DNA from: Actinomycetota bacterium
GTDB lineage: Bacteria > Actinomycetota > Actinomycetes > Nanopelagicales > Nanopelagicaceae
DNA length: 64,000 bases
Direction: 5' to 3'
Assembly: GCA_947449535.1 (NCBI GenBank)
Contig: CANFRP010000003.1
Coordinates: 36,780-100,779 of the forward strand
Shown: one piece after another, positions 17,493 to 26,480 of the stretch
Layout: every line of letters begins with the position of its first letter
How positions within the stretch are numbered: the first letter of the stretch is position 1
Program-made: the position numbers and the translations under genes
Notes under the pieces: generated by a model
Database searches by the model: none
What the model saw: the letters and a program-made list of their open reading frames with translations, nothing else
Told to the model about the DNA's origin: nothing

Positions 17493-19754
17493 ATGGGGAC
17501 CCGAGAGCGACGTGAACGTTCTGATCTGAACGATCGCGAACTCTCGGGTCTTTTTCATGCAGCCATTAGCTCGCATGTGGAGAATGTAGATTCGATCGCG
17601 CTTGCAGCAGTAGGCGGCTATGGCCGTGGTGAATTATCTCCGGGCTCAGATCTAGATCTCCTCATCATTCATGATGGCAGTACCAGTGCCGAAAAACTTC
17701 AAGAATTTGTCAACGCACTTCTCTACCCATTGTGGGATGCGGGCAAGGCGGTTGATCATTCTGTTCGAACTCGCGCAGAGACACGTGAAATTGCGGATGA
17801 AGATATTCGAGTACTACAGGGTTTGCTCGATATTCGATATATCGCCGGAAACCAAGATTTGGTCGCAGCTGTCGGCGATGATGCTTTAGAAGATTGGCGT
17901 AAGAACTACAAACGAAATCTTCCGAAGTTGCGAGCATCTGTCCAAGAACGAGCTGCGCGATCTGGCGAACTTGCATTCCTCTTGGAGCCCGACCTCAAAG
18001 AGGCGCGAGGTGGATTGCGCGATGTACATGCCCTGCGAGCGATTGCCACAAGTGGCGTTGTCTCCGTTGCGTTAGATCGAGTGGCGCGTGCTGAATTAGT
18101 ACTCTCCAACGTTCGAGATGCACTTCACGATCAGACTGGCCGCAACCGGGATCAATTATTACTACCTGAACAAGATCGGGTTGCTGCTCTCTTAGATTAT
18201 TCAGATGCTGATGCCTTAATGCTCGATGTAGCCAAAGCAGCTCGCTCGGTGGATTACGTAATGGATCTGACATGGAACAGAATTGATGAAGGTAAGCCTC
18301 GTTCCTTTTTTAAGCGAGAGAAATCCGAAGTTGTCGGCAAAGGGCTCGTGACTAGTGGGCGAGAAGTTGAAATTGCAGATGAACATGAGATCGCCAATGA
18401 TCCCGGTCTTGGATTGCGCGCAGCAGCGATCGCTGCCCAAAAAGGGTTGCCAATCTCGATTGAGAGTTGTATCGCTTTGGCCGAGAATTTCTCTCCGATC
18501 GCGGTGCCATGGCCGCGACAGTCTCGGGAAGATCTCGTTGCATTGATCGGTGCCGGATCTTCAATGATTCGAGTTTTTGAAGCGTTGGACCAAGAGAGCT
18601 TGATCGCAAAGTGGATTCCTGAATGGGAGCATGTTCGATTTTTGCCACAGCGCAATGTTCTCCATCGCCATACTGTGGATCGCCATATGTTAGAGACGGC
18701 TGTTCGAGCCTCGCTTCTCACACGTACCGTTCATCGCCCCGACCTCCTCCTGATTGCAGCTCTACTTCACGATATAGGCAAAGGATTTCCCAATAAGGAT
18801 CACTCTGAATATGGCGAGGAGTTGATTGCTTCGGTAGGAGAACGATTGGGATTTTCTTCAGCTGATACTGCGACCCTGGCACTTTTAGTGAAACACCATC
18901 TCTTACTCTCCTCGGTTGCCACGCGTCGTGATCTTGATGATCCAGAAACCATAAATTTTGTGGTGGGTGCCATTGATTCACCGGAAACTTTAGAAATATT
19001 GCATGCCCTCTCCATCGCTGATGGGGAAGCAACCGGGCGAGCTGCATGGAGTGATTGGAAAGCCGGTCTGGTTTCAGATCTGGTGAGTAGATGTCTGGCA
19101 GCAATGTCGGGCATCAAGCCTGCGTCCAAGCCCGAATTGACCGAGGAGCAATTGCGAAAGCTATCCACCAAAGAATTAGATGTTTCGATTACTCCGGGGG
19201 AGAGTACATATGAAATTGAAATTCTCGCACCTGATCAAGTAGGGCTACTGGCAGCTGTAGCTGGCGTCTTTAGTATTTCCCGAATGGATGTCCGTTCTGC
19301 TCGAACGCGAACTCACCAAGATTTTGTTCTGATGAAATGGAATGTGGCGCTCGACGCTAATGCACCGCTGCCTGAACGTGATCGCTTTATTGAACTTCTC
19401 AAAAAAGCACTGGATGGCGAAATTGACTTAAATCGAAAAATTGATGATCGCATTGATACCTATCGCAAATATCCTGGCATTCCGGTCCCGCCGCCTGTGG
19501 TTACGGCGACAAATGACATAGCCACCAAAGCAACCGTTATTGAAGTTCGGATGCATGATCGTCCGGGCGTTCTCTATACGGTGGCAAAAGCAATCACTCG
19601 ATTTGGCGTAGATATTAATTCCGCGATCGTTGCGACTTTAGGCGCAGAAGCATTTGATACTTTGTATGTGAGTGATCTCAATGGGGAAGCCCTGGATGAA
19701 GGGCGCGCGAAACTCCTAGCGGCCCAAGTCGAAAAGTTTTTATTGACCCAGTAG
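17493..19754 (+). CDS. glnD: PII nucleotidyltransferase/deadenylylase GlnD
   Basis: Bifunctional enzyme that adds a nucleotide to PII and removes it according to nitrogen status. Domain order: nucleotidyltransferase (GGYGRGELSPGSDLDLLI at about 42-59), GlnD helical region, HD phosphodiesterase (LLHDIGKG near 424) and two C-terminal ACT domains (starting near 570 and 682). The N-terminus is short because an in-frame stop lies just before ATG 17493, so the helical lead of many GlnD proteins is absent. The 753 residues are otherwise complete. It belongs with amt and glnB. Confidence 0.95.
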   Translation: MGTRERRERSDLNDRELSGLFHAAISSHVENVDSIALAAVGGYGRGELSPGSDLDLLIIHDGSTSAEKLQEFVNALLYPLWDAGKAVDHSVRTRAETREIADEDIRVLQGLLDIRYIAGNQDLVAAVGDDALEDWRKNYKRNLPKLRASVQERAARSGELAFLLEPDLKEARGGLRDVHALRAIATSGVVSVALDRVARAELVLSNVRDALHDQTGRNRDQLLLPEQDRVAALLDYSDADALMLDVAKAARSVDYVMDLTWNRIDEGKPRSFFKREKSEVVGKGLVTSGREVEIADEHEIANDPGLGLRAAAIAAQKGLPISIESCIALAENFSPIAVPWPRQSREDLVALIGAGSSMIRVFEALDQESLIAKWIPEWEHVRFLPQRNVLHRHTVDRHMLETAVRASLLTRTVHRPDLLLIAALLHDIGKGFPNKDHSEYGEELIASVGERLGFSSADTATLALLVKHHLLLSSVATRRDLDDPETINFVVGAIDSPETLEILHALSIADGEATGRAAWSDWKAGLVSDLVSRCLAAMSGIKPASKPELTEEQLRKLSTKELDVSITPGESTYEIEILAPDQVGLLAAVAGVFSISRMDVRSARTRTHQDFVLMKWNVALDANAPLPERDRFIELLKKALDGEIDLNRKIDDRIDTYRKYPGIPVPPPVVTATNDIATKATVIEVRMHDRPGVLYTVAKAITRFGVDINSAIVATLGAEAFDTLYVSDLNGEALDEGRAKLLAAQVEKFLLTQ

Positions 19755-19757
19755 CCT
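19752..19757 (+). promoter_or_regulatory. -10 element of leaderless promoter for ffh (19764)
   Basis: TAGCCT overlaps the glnD stop and lies 6 bases before GTG 19764. No ribosome site is seen. Confidence 0.55.
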
Positions 19758-19763
19758 TGCCGC

Positions 19764-21227
19764 GTGTTCGACTCCCTCTCCGCCAAGTTTGCTAGCGCAT
19801 TCACCTCTCTGCGTGGGCGCGGGCGAATTAAGGCGAGCGACCTCGATGAGATTCTCGGCGAAATTCGCGCTGCGCTCCTTGATTCAGATGTAGCTATTTC
19901 AGTAGCCGATGGATTTATTGCCCGCATCAAAGATCGAGTTTCACCAACGTTGGATGAAATTAATAAGAGTACAAATCCATCGCAATCCATTTTTACGGTC
20001 GTTAACGAAGAGTTAGTCGCAATTCTTGGCGGGAGTGCCCGCCGAATTAGATTGGCGAAGAAGCCACCTACCGTCATTCTCCTTACTGGACTTCAAGGTG
20101 CAGGTAAGACAACTCTTGCCGGCAAGCTCGCCAAATATTTAAAGGATCAAGGCAACACTCCACTTCTCATTGCTTCAGATCTCCAGCGCCCAAATGCGGT
20201 CACGCAATTACAAGTTGTAGGTAAGTCTGTGGGAGTTCCAGTCTTTGCTCCCGAAGCGGGCAATGGAGTTGGCGATCCAGTACGTGTTGCAAAAGATGGC
20301 TTGAAATTCGCGGAAGATAAATTGCATAACATCGTCATTGTCGATACCGCAGGTCGCCTCGGTATTGATGCAGAGATGATGCAACAAGTTATCCGGATTC
20401 GAGATGCAGTTTCACCGGATGAAATTCTCTTTGTTGTGGATGCAATGATTGGCCAAGATGCGGTGCGCACTGCTCAGGCATTTAATGAAGGCGTGGGCTT
20501 TGATGCGGTAGTTCTCACAAAACTCGATGGCGATGCCCGCGGTGGCGCAGCGCTCTCCATCACTGAAATCACCGGCAAGCCAATTATGTTTGCCTCAACT
20601 GGCGAGAAACTTGGCGATTTTGATCTCTTCTATCCCGATCGAATGGCCTCTCGAATTCTTGGTCTTGGTGATGTCCAGACCTTAGCCGAACAAGCCAAGA
20701 ACGCTTTTGATGGAGATGCGGCAGAGAAGTTAGAGAAGAAGTTTGCGAGCGGGGAGGATTTCACGCTCGATGATTTCCTTGAGCAATTACAAGCGATGAA
20801 AAAAATGGGCTCTATGACCAAGTTGCTCGGAATGCTTCCAGGAGCAAATTCAGGGGCCATGAAGAAACAGATTGATTCCTTTGATGATGCCGAACTTGTT
20901 CGCACTCAGGCCATTGTTCAATCGATGACTCCAGCCGAGCGATCTAATACAAATTTATTGAATGGATCTCGTCGTGCGCGCATTGCACAGGGAAGTGGCC
21001 GCCAAGTCTCAGAAGTGAATTCATTGGTCGAGCGCTTTACTGGCGCCCAGAAGATGATGAAAGCGATGCGATCAGGTAAAGGAATGCCAGGGGGAATGCA
21101 GTTGCCGCCAGGTATGGCCCTTCCGGGAGGTATGCCAAATATGGGTGCTCCTTCTCCAAAAATTGCGCCTCCGAAGAAGAAATCTCGCTCCGGAAATCCT
21201 GCCAAACGGGCAGTTGAAGAGAGCTAA
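19764..21227 (+). CDS. ffh: Signal recognition particle protein Ffh (SRP54)
   Basis: GTPase that binds signal sequences of nascent membrane proteins together with 4.5S RNA. The NG domain shows GLQGAGKTTLAGKL near 110, DTAGRLGIDAEMM, and TKLDGDARGGAALS. The M domain from about 300 has GSMTKLLGMLPG and a methionine/glycine-rich tail (GMPGGMQLPPGMALPGGM) ending in a basic stretch. The GTG start gives FDSLSAKFASAF, the usual N-terminus. It heads the conserved ffh-rpsP-khpA-rimM-trmD region. Confidence 0.97.
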   Translation: MFDSLSAKFASAFTSLRGRGRIKASDLDEILGEIRAALLDSDVAISVADGFIARIKDRVSPTLDEINKSTNPSQSIFTVVNEELVAILGGSARRIRLAKKPPTVILLTGLQGAGKTTLAGKLAKYLKDQGNTPLLIASDLQRPNAVTQLQVVGKSVGVPVFAPEAGNGVGDPVRVAKDGLKFAEDKLHNIVIVDTAGRLGIDAEMMQQVIRIRDAVSPDEILFVVDAMIGQDAVRTAQAFNEGVGFDAVVLTKLDGDARGGAALSITEITGKPIMFASTGEKLGDFDLFYPDRMASRILGLGDVQTLAEQAKNAFDGDAAEKLEKKFASGEDFTLDDFLEQLQAMKKMGSMTKLLGMLPGANSGAMKKQIDSFDDAELVRTQAIVQSMTPAERSNTNLLNGSRRARIAQGSGRQVSEVNSLVERFTGAQKMMKAMRSGKGMPGGMQLPPGMALPGGMPNMGAPSPKIAPPKKKSRSGNPAKRAVEES

Positions 21228-21386
21228 TCTCCCAATTTGGGATCGAGGCTTCAAGATGGCAAGATTGGCCTCCTGTCTAGGGGCCCTCTACCCCTTAGCC
21301 CAGACCCATAAACAATGGAATGACCGATAAGCAACGCTCCCACTGTTGTGAATTAGTTAGACCGAACATTCAAGGAGAAAGCCTTC

Positions 21387-21935
21387 GTGGCCGTAAAAAT
21401 TAAACTCATGCGTCTCGGCAAGATTCGCACACCTCATTACCGTATCGTCGTTGCAGATGCTCGCGTAGCTCGTAACGGTCGCGCAATTGAAGAGATCGGT
21501 CGTTACTCACCAATCTCAGAGCCTTCATTTATTGAAGTTAACTCAGATCGCGCGCAGTACTGGCTCGGCGTTGGTGCACAACCAACCGAAGCCGTTGAGG
21601 CGCTATTTAAGATCACCGGTGACTGGCAGAAAGCTAAGGGCCTTCCAGGAACTGAAGGAACATTGAAGAAGATCGCACCAAAGGTTGATAAGCGCGTTGC
21701 ATACGAAGCTGCAGTCAAAGATGCGATGAATGAGCCAGCAGATGGCGCCACAACAATGAAGAAGAAGGCTGCAGATAAGTTAGCTGCAAAGGCCAACCCA
21801 GTTGTTGAAGAGGCTGTTGTTGAGACACCAGTAGCAGAGGCACCAGTTGCTGAAGTTGTTGAAGAAGCAGCTCCAGAAGCCGCAGTTGAAGCACCAGTTG
21901 CTGACGCTGTCGCCGAAGAAAGCGCAGCTGAATAA
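21387..21935 (+). CDS. rpsP: 30S ribosomal protein S16 with long acidic C-terminal tail
   Basis: Small-subunit ribosomal protein. Residues 1-80 are canonical ([33 protein letters not shown]). Residues about 135-182 form a repetitive Val/Ala/Glu/Pro tail ([20 protein letters not shown]) that is strongly acidic, unusual for an rRNA-binding protein. Canonical S16 has 80-90 residues, and actinobacterial versions are often extended. The GTG start has an AAGGAGAAA ribosome site. The tail shows no frameshift and the following gene starts 2 bases later. Confidence 0.96.
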   Translation: MAVKIKLMRLGKIRTPHYRIVVADARVARNGRAIEEIGRYSPISEPSFIEVNSDRAQYWLGVGAQPTEAVEALFKITGDWQKAKGLPGTEGTLKKIAPKVDKRVAYEAAVKDAMNEPADGATTMKKKAADKLAAKANPVVEEAVVETPVAEAPVAEVVEEAAPEAAVEAPVADAVAEESAAE

Positions 21936-21937
21936 TT

Positions 21938-22177
21938 ATGATCGATGAGGCGCTCGAACACCTCGTCAAAGGCATCGTCGATAATCCAGAAGATGTTGTG
22001 ATCACGGAGAAGAACCATCGCCGTGGTACCACTCTTGAAGTACGGGTTAATCCAGATGACATCGGCAAAGTTATCGGCCGCAATGGTCGCACTGCACGTG
22101 CACTTCGCACAGTTGTAAGCGCGCTCGCTGGTCGCTCAATTCGCGTAGATCTCATCGAGGCCGACGAGGCTCGTTAA
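21938..22177 (+). CDS. khpA: KH-domain RNA-binding protein KhpA
   Basis: A 79-residue single KH domain with the GxxG loop in KVIGRNGRTARALR and the family N-terminus MIDEALEHLVKGIVD. KhpA binds RNA, usually with KhpB/Jag, and affects cell elongation or sRNA function in other bacteria. It is two bases after rpsP and two before rimM, so it is translated within the ribosomal operon. Confidence 0.94.
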   Translation: MIDEALEHLVKGIVDNPEDVVITEKNHRRGTTLEVRVNPDDIGKVIGRNGRTARALRTVVSALAGRSIRVDLIEADEAR

Positions 22178-22179
22178 TA

Positions 22180-22710
22180 ATGCTCTTGACCGTCGCTCGT
22201 ATTGGGCGCGCTCACGGAGTACTCGGTGAAGCGACTATTGAAGTTCGCACCGATATGCCAGAAGAAAGATTCTTTATCGGCTCTGTCCTTGCGACGGAGC
22301 CGGTTTCTTTTGGTCCGCTGACGGTTACCTCGGTACGAAACCACAATGGAATTCTCTTGCTCGGCTTTCAGGGCTATGAAGATCGCAATGCGATTGAAAA
22401 ACTGCGCGACGTGCTTCTCGTTGCTGATGTAAATATCGATGAAGAATTTGAGGATGAGGACGATTATCACGTCCAACAATTAATTGGCTGTTCCGTAGTC
22501 ACAACTTCAGGTGAGGCAGTCGGCACCGTAAAGGATGTCGTCAACCTTCCCGGGCAAGATCTCTTGGCTGTGGATTACCAGGGCCGCGAAATTCTCATTC
22601 CTTTTGTGTTGGAAATAGTTCCTGAAGTACTTCTCAAAGAGAAGAAGATTATTATCGACCCGCCAGCAGGACTTTTATCTGAGAGTGAGGAGGAGAGCGA
22701 TGGCCAATAA
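22180..22710 (+). CDS. rimM: 16S rRNA processing protein RimM
   Basis: Assembly factor for the 30S head. The 176 residues comprise an N-terminal RimM barrel ([19 protein letters not shown]) and a C-terminal PRC-barrel ([21 protein letters not shown]). The terminal region ends in acidic SESEEESD. It overlaps the trmD start by 11 bases. The rimM-trmD pairing is conserved across bacteria. Confidence 0.95.
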   Translation: MLLTVARIGRAHGVLGEATIEVRTDMPEERFFIGSVLATEPVSFGPLTVTSVRNHNGILLLGFQGYEDRNAIEKLRDVLLVADVNIDEEFEDEDDYHVQQLIGCSVVTTSGEAVGTVKDVVNLPGQDLLAVDYQGREILIPFVLEIVPEVLLKEKKIIIDPPAGLLSESEEESDGQ

Positions 22711-23416
22711 ATTCGATGTCATCTCCATCTTCCCTGAGTACATGTCCCCACTTGCCTTATCTCTCATTGGGAAAGCGACCAAGGCCGGACTGGTTGATAT
22801 TGCCGTCCATGATCTTCGCGATCAAGCCACGGATGTTCACCACACTGTAGATGACACTCCTTATGGCGGCGGCGCGGGAATGGTGATGATGCCCGAGCCA
22901 TGGGGCGCGGCAATTGATCAAGTCGTCTCCAACGCCCCGAATCGAACCCATGATTTAGTCATTCTCACTCCTGCTGGTGAGAAGTTCTCGCAAGCAATGG
23001 CGGAGGAGCTAACTACCTGCGAACATATTATTTTTGCTTGTGGGCGTTATGAGGGAATTGATATTCGCATAACTGATTACTACAAATCCCAACCAAATTT
23101 TCGAGTTCGGGAAATCTCCATCGGCGATTATGTTCTCAATGGGGGAGAAGTTGCGACCCTGGCCATTATGGAAGCGATCATTCGTTTGATCCCTGGAGTT
23201 ATTGGGAACCCGGCATCTTTAGATGAAGAGTCACATTCTCTGGAATCTGAAGCAGGCTTACTTGTGGAATATCCGAGCTATACAAAACCAGCTGAATGGC
23301 GTGGATTAGGCGTTCCCGAAGTCTTGCTTTCTGGTAACCATGCCGCAATTGCCAAGTGGCGTCGAGATGAAGCGATCAAACGCACGGAGAAACTGCGAGA
23401 TCTAACTCGCGAGTAA
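22700..23416 (+). CDS. trmD: tRNA (guanine(37)-N1)-methyltransferase TrmD
   Basis: SPOUT-class methyltransferase that forms m1G37 next to the anticodon, preventing frameshifts. Motifs: [17 protein letters not shown] near residue 53, [11 protein letters not shown] and the knot segment [19 protein letters not shown]. The ORF track starts at GTG 22685. I chose ATG 22700 (238 residues) because GAGGAGGAG lies just upstream and [15 protein letters not shown] is the usual beginning. rplS, often next, is absent, and a desaturase gene follows instead. Confidence 0.95.
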   Translation: MANKFDVISIFPEYMSPLALSLIGKATKAGLVDIAVHDLRDQATDVHHTVDDTPYGGGAGMVMMPEPWGAAIDQVVSNAPNRTHDLVILTPAGEKFSQAMAEELTTCEHIIFACGRYEGIDIRITDYYKSQPNFRVREISIGDYVLNGGEVATLAIMEAIIRLIPGVIGNPASLDEESHSLESEAGLLVEYPSYTKPAEWRGLGVPEVLLSGNHAAIAKWRRDEAIKRTEKLRDLTRE

Positions 23417-23482
23417 CCCACCCGCATGGGGTACCTTCCTCACCAGTACCACTTAGTGCTGGGATAGAAATAGGGAGTTCTC

Positions 23483-24472
23483 GTGGAGCCAATTGATCCA
23501 AAGATTCAATCTCGGCTCATCCGCGATCTTGAACCCGTTGTTGCAAAAGAGCTAAATCGCCACATCGCTACCACCAAAGATTGGTATCCCCACGAGTATG
23601 TCCCGTGGTCTGAAGGTCGCACTTTTGCCGGTCCGCTTAATGGTGATGCGTGGGAGGCGAAAGATTCCAAACTAACTTCTGTTGCGCAAGATTCCTTAGT
23701 TCTCAATTTAATGACTGAAGATAATTTGCCGAGCTATCACACGGAGATTGCAATCTCTATGGGCAGAGATGGCGCGTGGGGAAATTGGATTGGACGCTGG
23801 ACCGCTGAAGAAGCTCGGCACTCCATTGTTCTCCGCGATTATTTAATGGCCACTCGAGGAGTGGATCCCAACGAATTAGAAGATTTGCGTATGGAGCATA
23901 TGCAGGTCGGATATCAGACTCCGTATGAGAACGATATGTTGCATACCGTTGCCTACGTTTCTTTCCAAGAACTGGCTACTCGAATTTCTCACCGCAATAC
24001 AGGAAAGATTTCGAATGATCCCATTGCCGAGGCGATGCTAACTCGCGTCGCCCTCGATGAGAACCTGCATATGCTTTTCTACCGAAATCTTCTTGGCGCC
24101 GCTATTGAGCTCGAGCCCAATGCTGCACTTCGTGCAATTACTGATGTAGTCACCAACTTCCAGATGCCCGGAGCGGGTATGCCAGGTTGGGGACGTAAGT
24201 CAGTGCAGATTGCGCTGGCCGGAATTTATGATCTGCAATTGCACCTGGAAGATGTCGTCAATCCAGTACTTCGTGCGTGGGATGTCTTTAATATCGAAGG
24301 CTTAGATGCCAACGGTGAAAAAGCTCGCCTGGAACTCGCCGCATTCTTAGCAAACGCTGAAGTAGAAGTGGCACGCTTTAACGAAAAGCGTGATTCATAC
24401 TTTGATCGATTAGCTGCTCGCGGGCAAGATCCCATCAGACTTAAGACTCTGGCTGACCGAAAAGGCGAATAA
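23483..24472 (+). CDS. desA: Acyl-[acyl-carrier-protein] desaturase (DesA family)
   Basis: Soluble ferritin-like di-iron enzyme that introduces a double bond into acyl-ACP. The two iron-ligand motifs are TAEEARHS near residue 112 and ALDENLHM near 194. The 329 residues fit plant-type and mycobacterial DesA1/DesA2 desaturases. The GTG start has an AGGGAG ribosome site. It stands alone between trmD and DUF4193. Chain-length and positional specificity cannot be inferred. It probably supplies unsaturated membrane lipids. Confidence 0.9.
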   Translation: MEPIDPKIQSRLIRDLEPVVAKELNRHIATTKDWYPHEYVPWSEGRTFAGPLNGDAWEAKDSKLTSVAQDSLVLNLMTEDNLPSYHTEIAISMGRDGAWGNWIGRWTAEEARHSIVLRDYLMATRGVDPNELEDLRMEHMQVGYQTPYENDMLHTVAYVSFQELATRISHRNTGKISNDPIAEAMLTRVALDENLHMLFYRNLLGAAIELEPNAALRAITDVVTNFQMPGAGMPGWGRKSVQIALAGIYDLQLHLEDVVNPVLRAWDVFNIEGLDANGEKARLELAAFLANAEVEVARFNEKRDSYFDRLAARGQDPIRLKTLADRKGE

Positions 24473-24508
24473 ATTCGCTAAGCGGGAATATTCTCGACAC
24501 GCCGAATG

Positions 24509-24536
24509 TTGATTAGGCAGTTGGGGTAGTTATAAG
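24509..24536 (+). promoter_or_regulatory. Candidate -35/-10 promoter for the DUF4193 gene
   Basis: TTGATT (24509-24514) and TATAAG (24531-24536) are 16 bases apart, leaving a leader of about 55-60 bases that contains a hairpin. Confidence 0.45.
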
Positions 24537-24553
24537 ACACTATCCGCCCTATA

Positions 24554-24572
24554 GCCACAGATTTTCTGTGGC
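24554..24572 (+). other. Leader hairpin before the DUF4193 gene
   Basis: An 8-bp perfect inverted repeat, GCCACAGA / TCTGTGGC with a 3-base loop, sits in the leader about 27 bases before ATG 24599. No U-run follows, so it is not a terminator. It may stabilise or regulate the leader RNA. Confidence 0.5.
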
Positions 24573-24598
24573 AGAAGATATTTGTTGGAGGAGGTGCC

Positions 24599-24895
24599 AT
24601 GGCTACTGATTACGACACACCGCGAAAAACGGATGAAGAGTTACACGAAGAATCTCTTGAAGAGCTCAAAGCTCGCCGCGCAGATGCGCAATCAGGTTCT
24701 GTTGATATAGATGAAGAAGATGCGGCCGAGAGCCTCGAACTCCCAGGCGCTGATTTATCTGGGGAAGAACTCACTGTCCGCGTTGTACCAAAGCAGCACG
24801 ATGAATTTACTTGCTCTCGTTGCTTCCTGGTTCATCACAGCACTCAACTTGCAAAGGGCGAGGGCGCAAAGGCAGTCTGCAAAGATTGCGCATAG
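24599..24895 (+). CDS. DUF4193 family actinobacterial protein
   Basis: A 98-residue protein of the DUF4193 family, restricted to Actinobacteria and usually near dut (compare Rv2699c). The N-terminal half is acidic and probably disordered (MATDYDTPRKTDEELHEESL). The C-terminal half holds CSRC and CKDC, a probable zinc ribbon. GGAGGAGG gives a very strong ribosome site, implying high expression. No function is established that I know of. Confidence 0.9.
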   Translation: MATDYDTPRKTDEELHEESLEELKARRADAQSGSVDIDEEDAAESLELPGADLSGEELTVRVVPKQHDEFTCSRCFLVHHSTQLAKGEGAKAVCKDCA

Positions 24896-24905
24896 TAATA
24901 ATTAA

Positions 24906-25397
24906 TTAATGTTCTGAGGCGCTCTCCACAAAGAGCGCCTTTTTTAATTCCTCGGGGCGTTTGCTACTTATTAGCCAGTACGGAGTCGGATCTTTTGGGT
25001 CGCGCTGATTCATAGATATTCCCGTTGTCACCCAAAATCTAATGCTGATAAAAGCTGCGGGATCTCCATCGGCCCCTCGGATGCGTTTCATGGACTGTGG
25101 ATCGAGCACGCGGAAGTTATGAATGTGGGCTCTCGGGATGGAAGCTTTTCCAACGATCAGCCAACCTTTGGTAACGGTAATTACCAGGGCTGAACTTCGC
25201 TCCAACACAACGAGTGCGAGGAGTTGGACAATTGAAATAGCAATAGTCAGAGTTGGGTCAGTTGCAGCCCATACCGCCAGACTGAGTGAGCCAGTCAGAA
25301 ATATGCAGAATGCCCATAACCAGATTGGCCAGATCAATTTCTCTTGGTAGATCGGGGCGCCGTAATCAGTCCCACTCGTGCCACGCGCTCTACTCAT
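24906..25397 (-). CDS. DUF3093 family membrane protein
   Basis: Two N-terminal membrane segments (IWLWAFCIFLTGSLSLAVWAA and IAISIVQLLALVVL) are followed by a soluble domain with KGWLIVGKASIPRAHI and the ending DPTPYWLISSKRPEELKKAL, as in actinobacterial DUF3093 (Rv2698 position next to dut). The ORF track starts at 25463. I prefer ATG 25397 (163 residues, MSRARGTSG) because a TACCGT -10 element lies 7 bases upstream and family members begin shortly before the first membrane segment. Function unknown. Confidence 0.85.
   Translation of the reverse strand: MSRARGTSGTDYGAPIYQEKLIWPIWLWAFCIFLTGSLSLAVWAATDPTLTIAISIVQLLALVVLERSSALVITVTKGWLIVGKASIPRAHIHNFRVLDPQSMKRIRGADGDPAAFISIRFWVTTGISMNQRDPKDPTPYWLISSKRPEELKKALFVESASEH
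24918..24945 (+). terminator. Terminator after DUF4193, inside the convergent DUF3093 coding end
   Basis: GGCGCTCT / AGAGCGCC with loop CCACAA is followed by TTTTTT. The hairpin lies within the last codons of the minus-strand DUF3093 gene (24906-25397), so the same bases code and terminate. Confidence 0.85.
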
Positions 25398-25404
25398 AAG
25401 TAGA

Positions 25405-25410
25405 ACGGTA
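25405..25410 (-). promoter_or_regulatory. -10 element of leaderless promoter for DUF3093 (25397)
   Basis: TACCGT on the minus strand lies 7 bases before ATG 25397. It is 20 bases from the divergent -10 of the thioesterase gene. Confidence 0.45.
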
Positions 25411-25430
25411 CTTGAGATCCATCCGAGAGT

Positions 25431-25436
25431 TATCCT
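25431..25436 (+). promoter_or_regulatory. -10 element of leaderless promoter for thioesterase (25444)
   Basis: TATCCT lies 7 bases before GTG 25444 and supports that start over the track start 25378 and the later ATG 25504. Confidence 0.5.
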
Positions 25437-25443
25437 TTGCACT

Positions 25444-26028
25444 GTGAGTCGCATCCCAAGCACCGTACCGCCGCAAGGCGCAGAAGTGCCTCCTCGTCAC
25501 CCAATGGCTCCTGAATCTGGAACGCAGATTCCATCTCACTTTGGACATTGTTTTGGTTGCGGAGAATTACATCCGACTGGACTTCATATCGTTGCGCATG
25601 TTGGTGAAGGCCAGAACATCACCGCAGTATTTACAGTCACCGAAAATCATCAAGGCGCGCCTGGATTGGCGCACGGTGGATTACTCGCACTTGCCTTTGA
25701 CGAAGCGCTCGGAAAATTGATGTGGTTGATTCGCTCTCCTGGCGTCACTGCGCGACTGGAGACCGATTTCTTGCTGCCCGTTCCGATTGGTAGCACGCTC
25801 TATATCTCCGCGGAAATTACCGGACAAGTGAATCGCAAAGTTTTTTGTTCGGCCGTGGGTCGCTTAGATTCCATCGATGGACCAATTGCCGTCCGCGCAT
25901 CTGCTCTTTACATCATTGTTCCGATGAAGCACTTCATGGAGAATGCACCGAAGGCATATATCGATCACGTGACAGCCCATCCCGAGCTACTCGCATTTGT
26001 CGATCCTGATTTCGAGATTAATCCATAA
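25444..26028 (+). CDS. PaaI/4HBT-type hotdog thioesterase
   Basis: A hotdog-fold protein, probably an acyl-CoA thioesterase. It shows HFGHCFGCGELHPTGLHI near residues 33-50, typical of this actinobacterial subgroup, and the hotdog helix motif GAPGLAHGGLLALAFDEALG. The start at GTG 25444 (194 residues) keeps the VPPRHPMAPESGT lead and fits a leaderless -10. Start certainty is moderate. The dut gene begins at its stop codon (26028), so the two are co-transcribed. The substrate is unknown. Confidence 0.82.
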   Translation: MSRIPSTVPPQGAEVPPRHPMAPESGTQIPSHFGHCFGCGELHPTGLHIVAHVGEGQNITAVFTVTENHQGAPGLAHGGLLALAFDEALGKLMWLIRSPGVTARLETDFLLPVPIGSTLYISAEITGQVNRKVFCSAVGRLDSIDGPIAVRASALYIIVPMKHFMENAPKAYIDHVTAHPELLAFVDPDFEINP

Positions 26029-26480
26029 TGGCAGATCTTCAAGTACTCATTACCCGGCTGGATCCATCAGTTCCGATGCCGAGTTACGCCAAGCCTGGTG
26101 ATGCTGGAGCGGATCTGGCTACTCGGGTTGATATCACTCTTCAGCCAGGGGAGAGAGCGCTTGTGCCAACCGGAATTTCTATCGCGCTTCCAAATGGATA
26201 TGCCGCTTTTGTTCATCCACGTTCCGGTTTAGCAATTAAACATGGAGTGTCGATGGTTAATACTCCAGGAACAGTCGATGCAGCATTTCGTGGAGAACTA
26301 CAAGTAATTCTTATAAATCATGATCGGACCGAGCCGATCTCCTTCAAGAAAGGCGATCGCGTTGCTCAGCTAGTCATTCAAAAGGTAGAGCGAGCAAACT
26401 TTGTCGAAGTGCGCTCACTTCCAGGAACGGAACGTGGAAGTGGTGGATTTGGTTCTTCTGGGTTGGGAGCAAAGCAATGA
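26028..26480 (+). CDS. dut: Deoxyuridine 5'-triphosphate nucleotidohydrolase
   Basis: Trimeric dUTPase that removes dUTP and supplies dUMP for dTTP. All five motifs are visible: GDAGADLAT, HPRSGLAIKHGVS, GTVDAAFRGEL, RVAQLVIQ and the C-terminal RGSGGFGSSG. Its length is 150 residues. It overlaps the thioesterase by one base and the DUF3159 gene by 4 bases. Confidence 0.96.
   Translation: MADLQVLITRLDPSVPMPSYAKPGDAGADLATRVDITLQPGERALVPTGISIALPNGYAAFVHPRSGLAIKHGVSMVNTPGTVDAAFRGELQVILINHDRTEPISFKKGDRVAQLVIQKVERANFVEVRSLPGTERGSGGFGSSGLGAKQ

Noticed and set aside
25378-25443. Track start of the thioesterase ORF
   Set aside because: It would overlap the divergent DUF3093 start. The added residues are unlike the family, and GTG 25444 has a -10 at the right distance.
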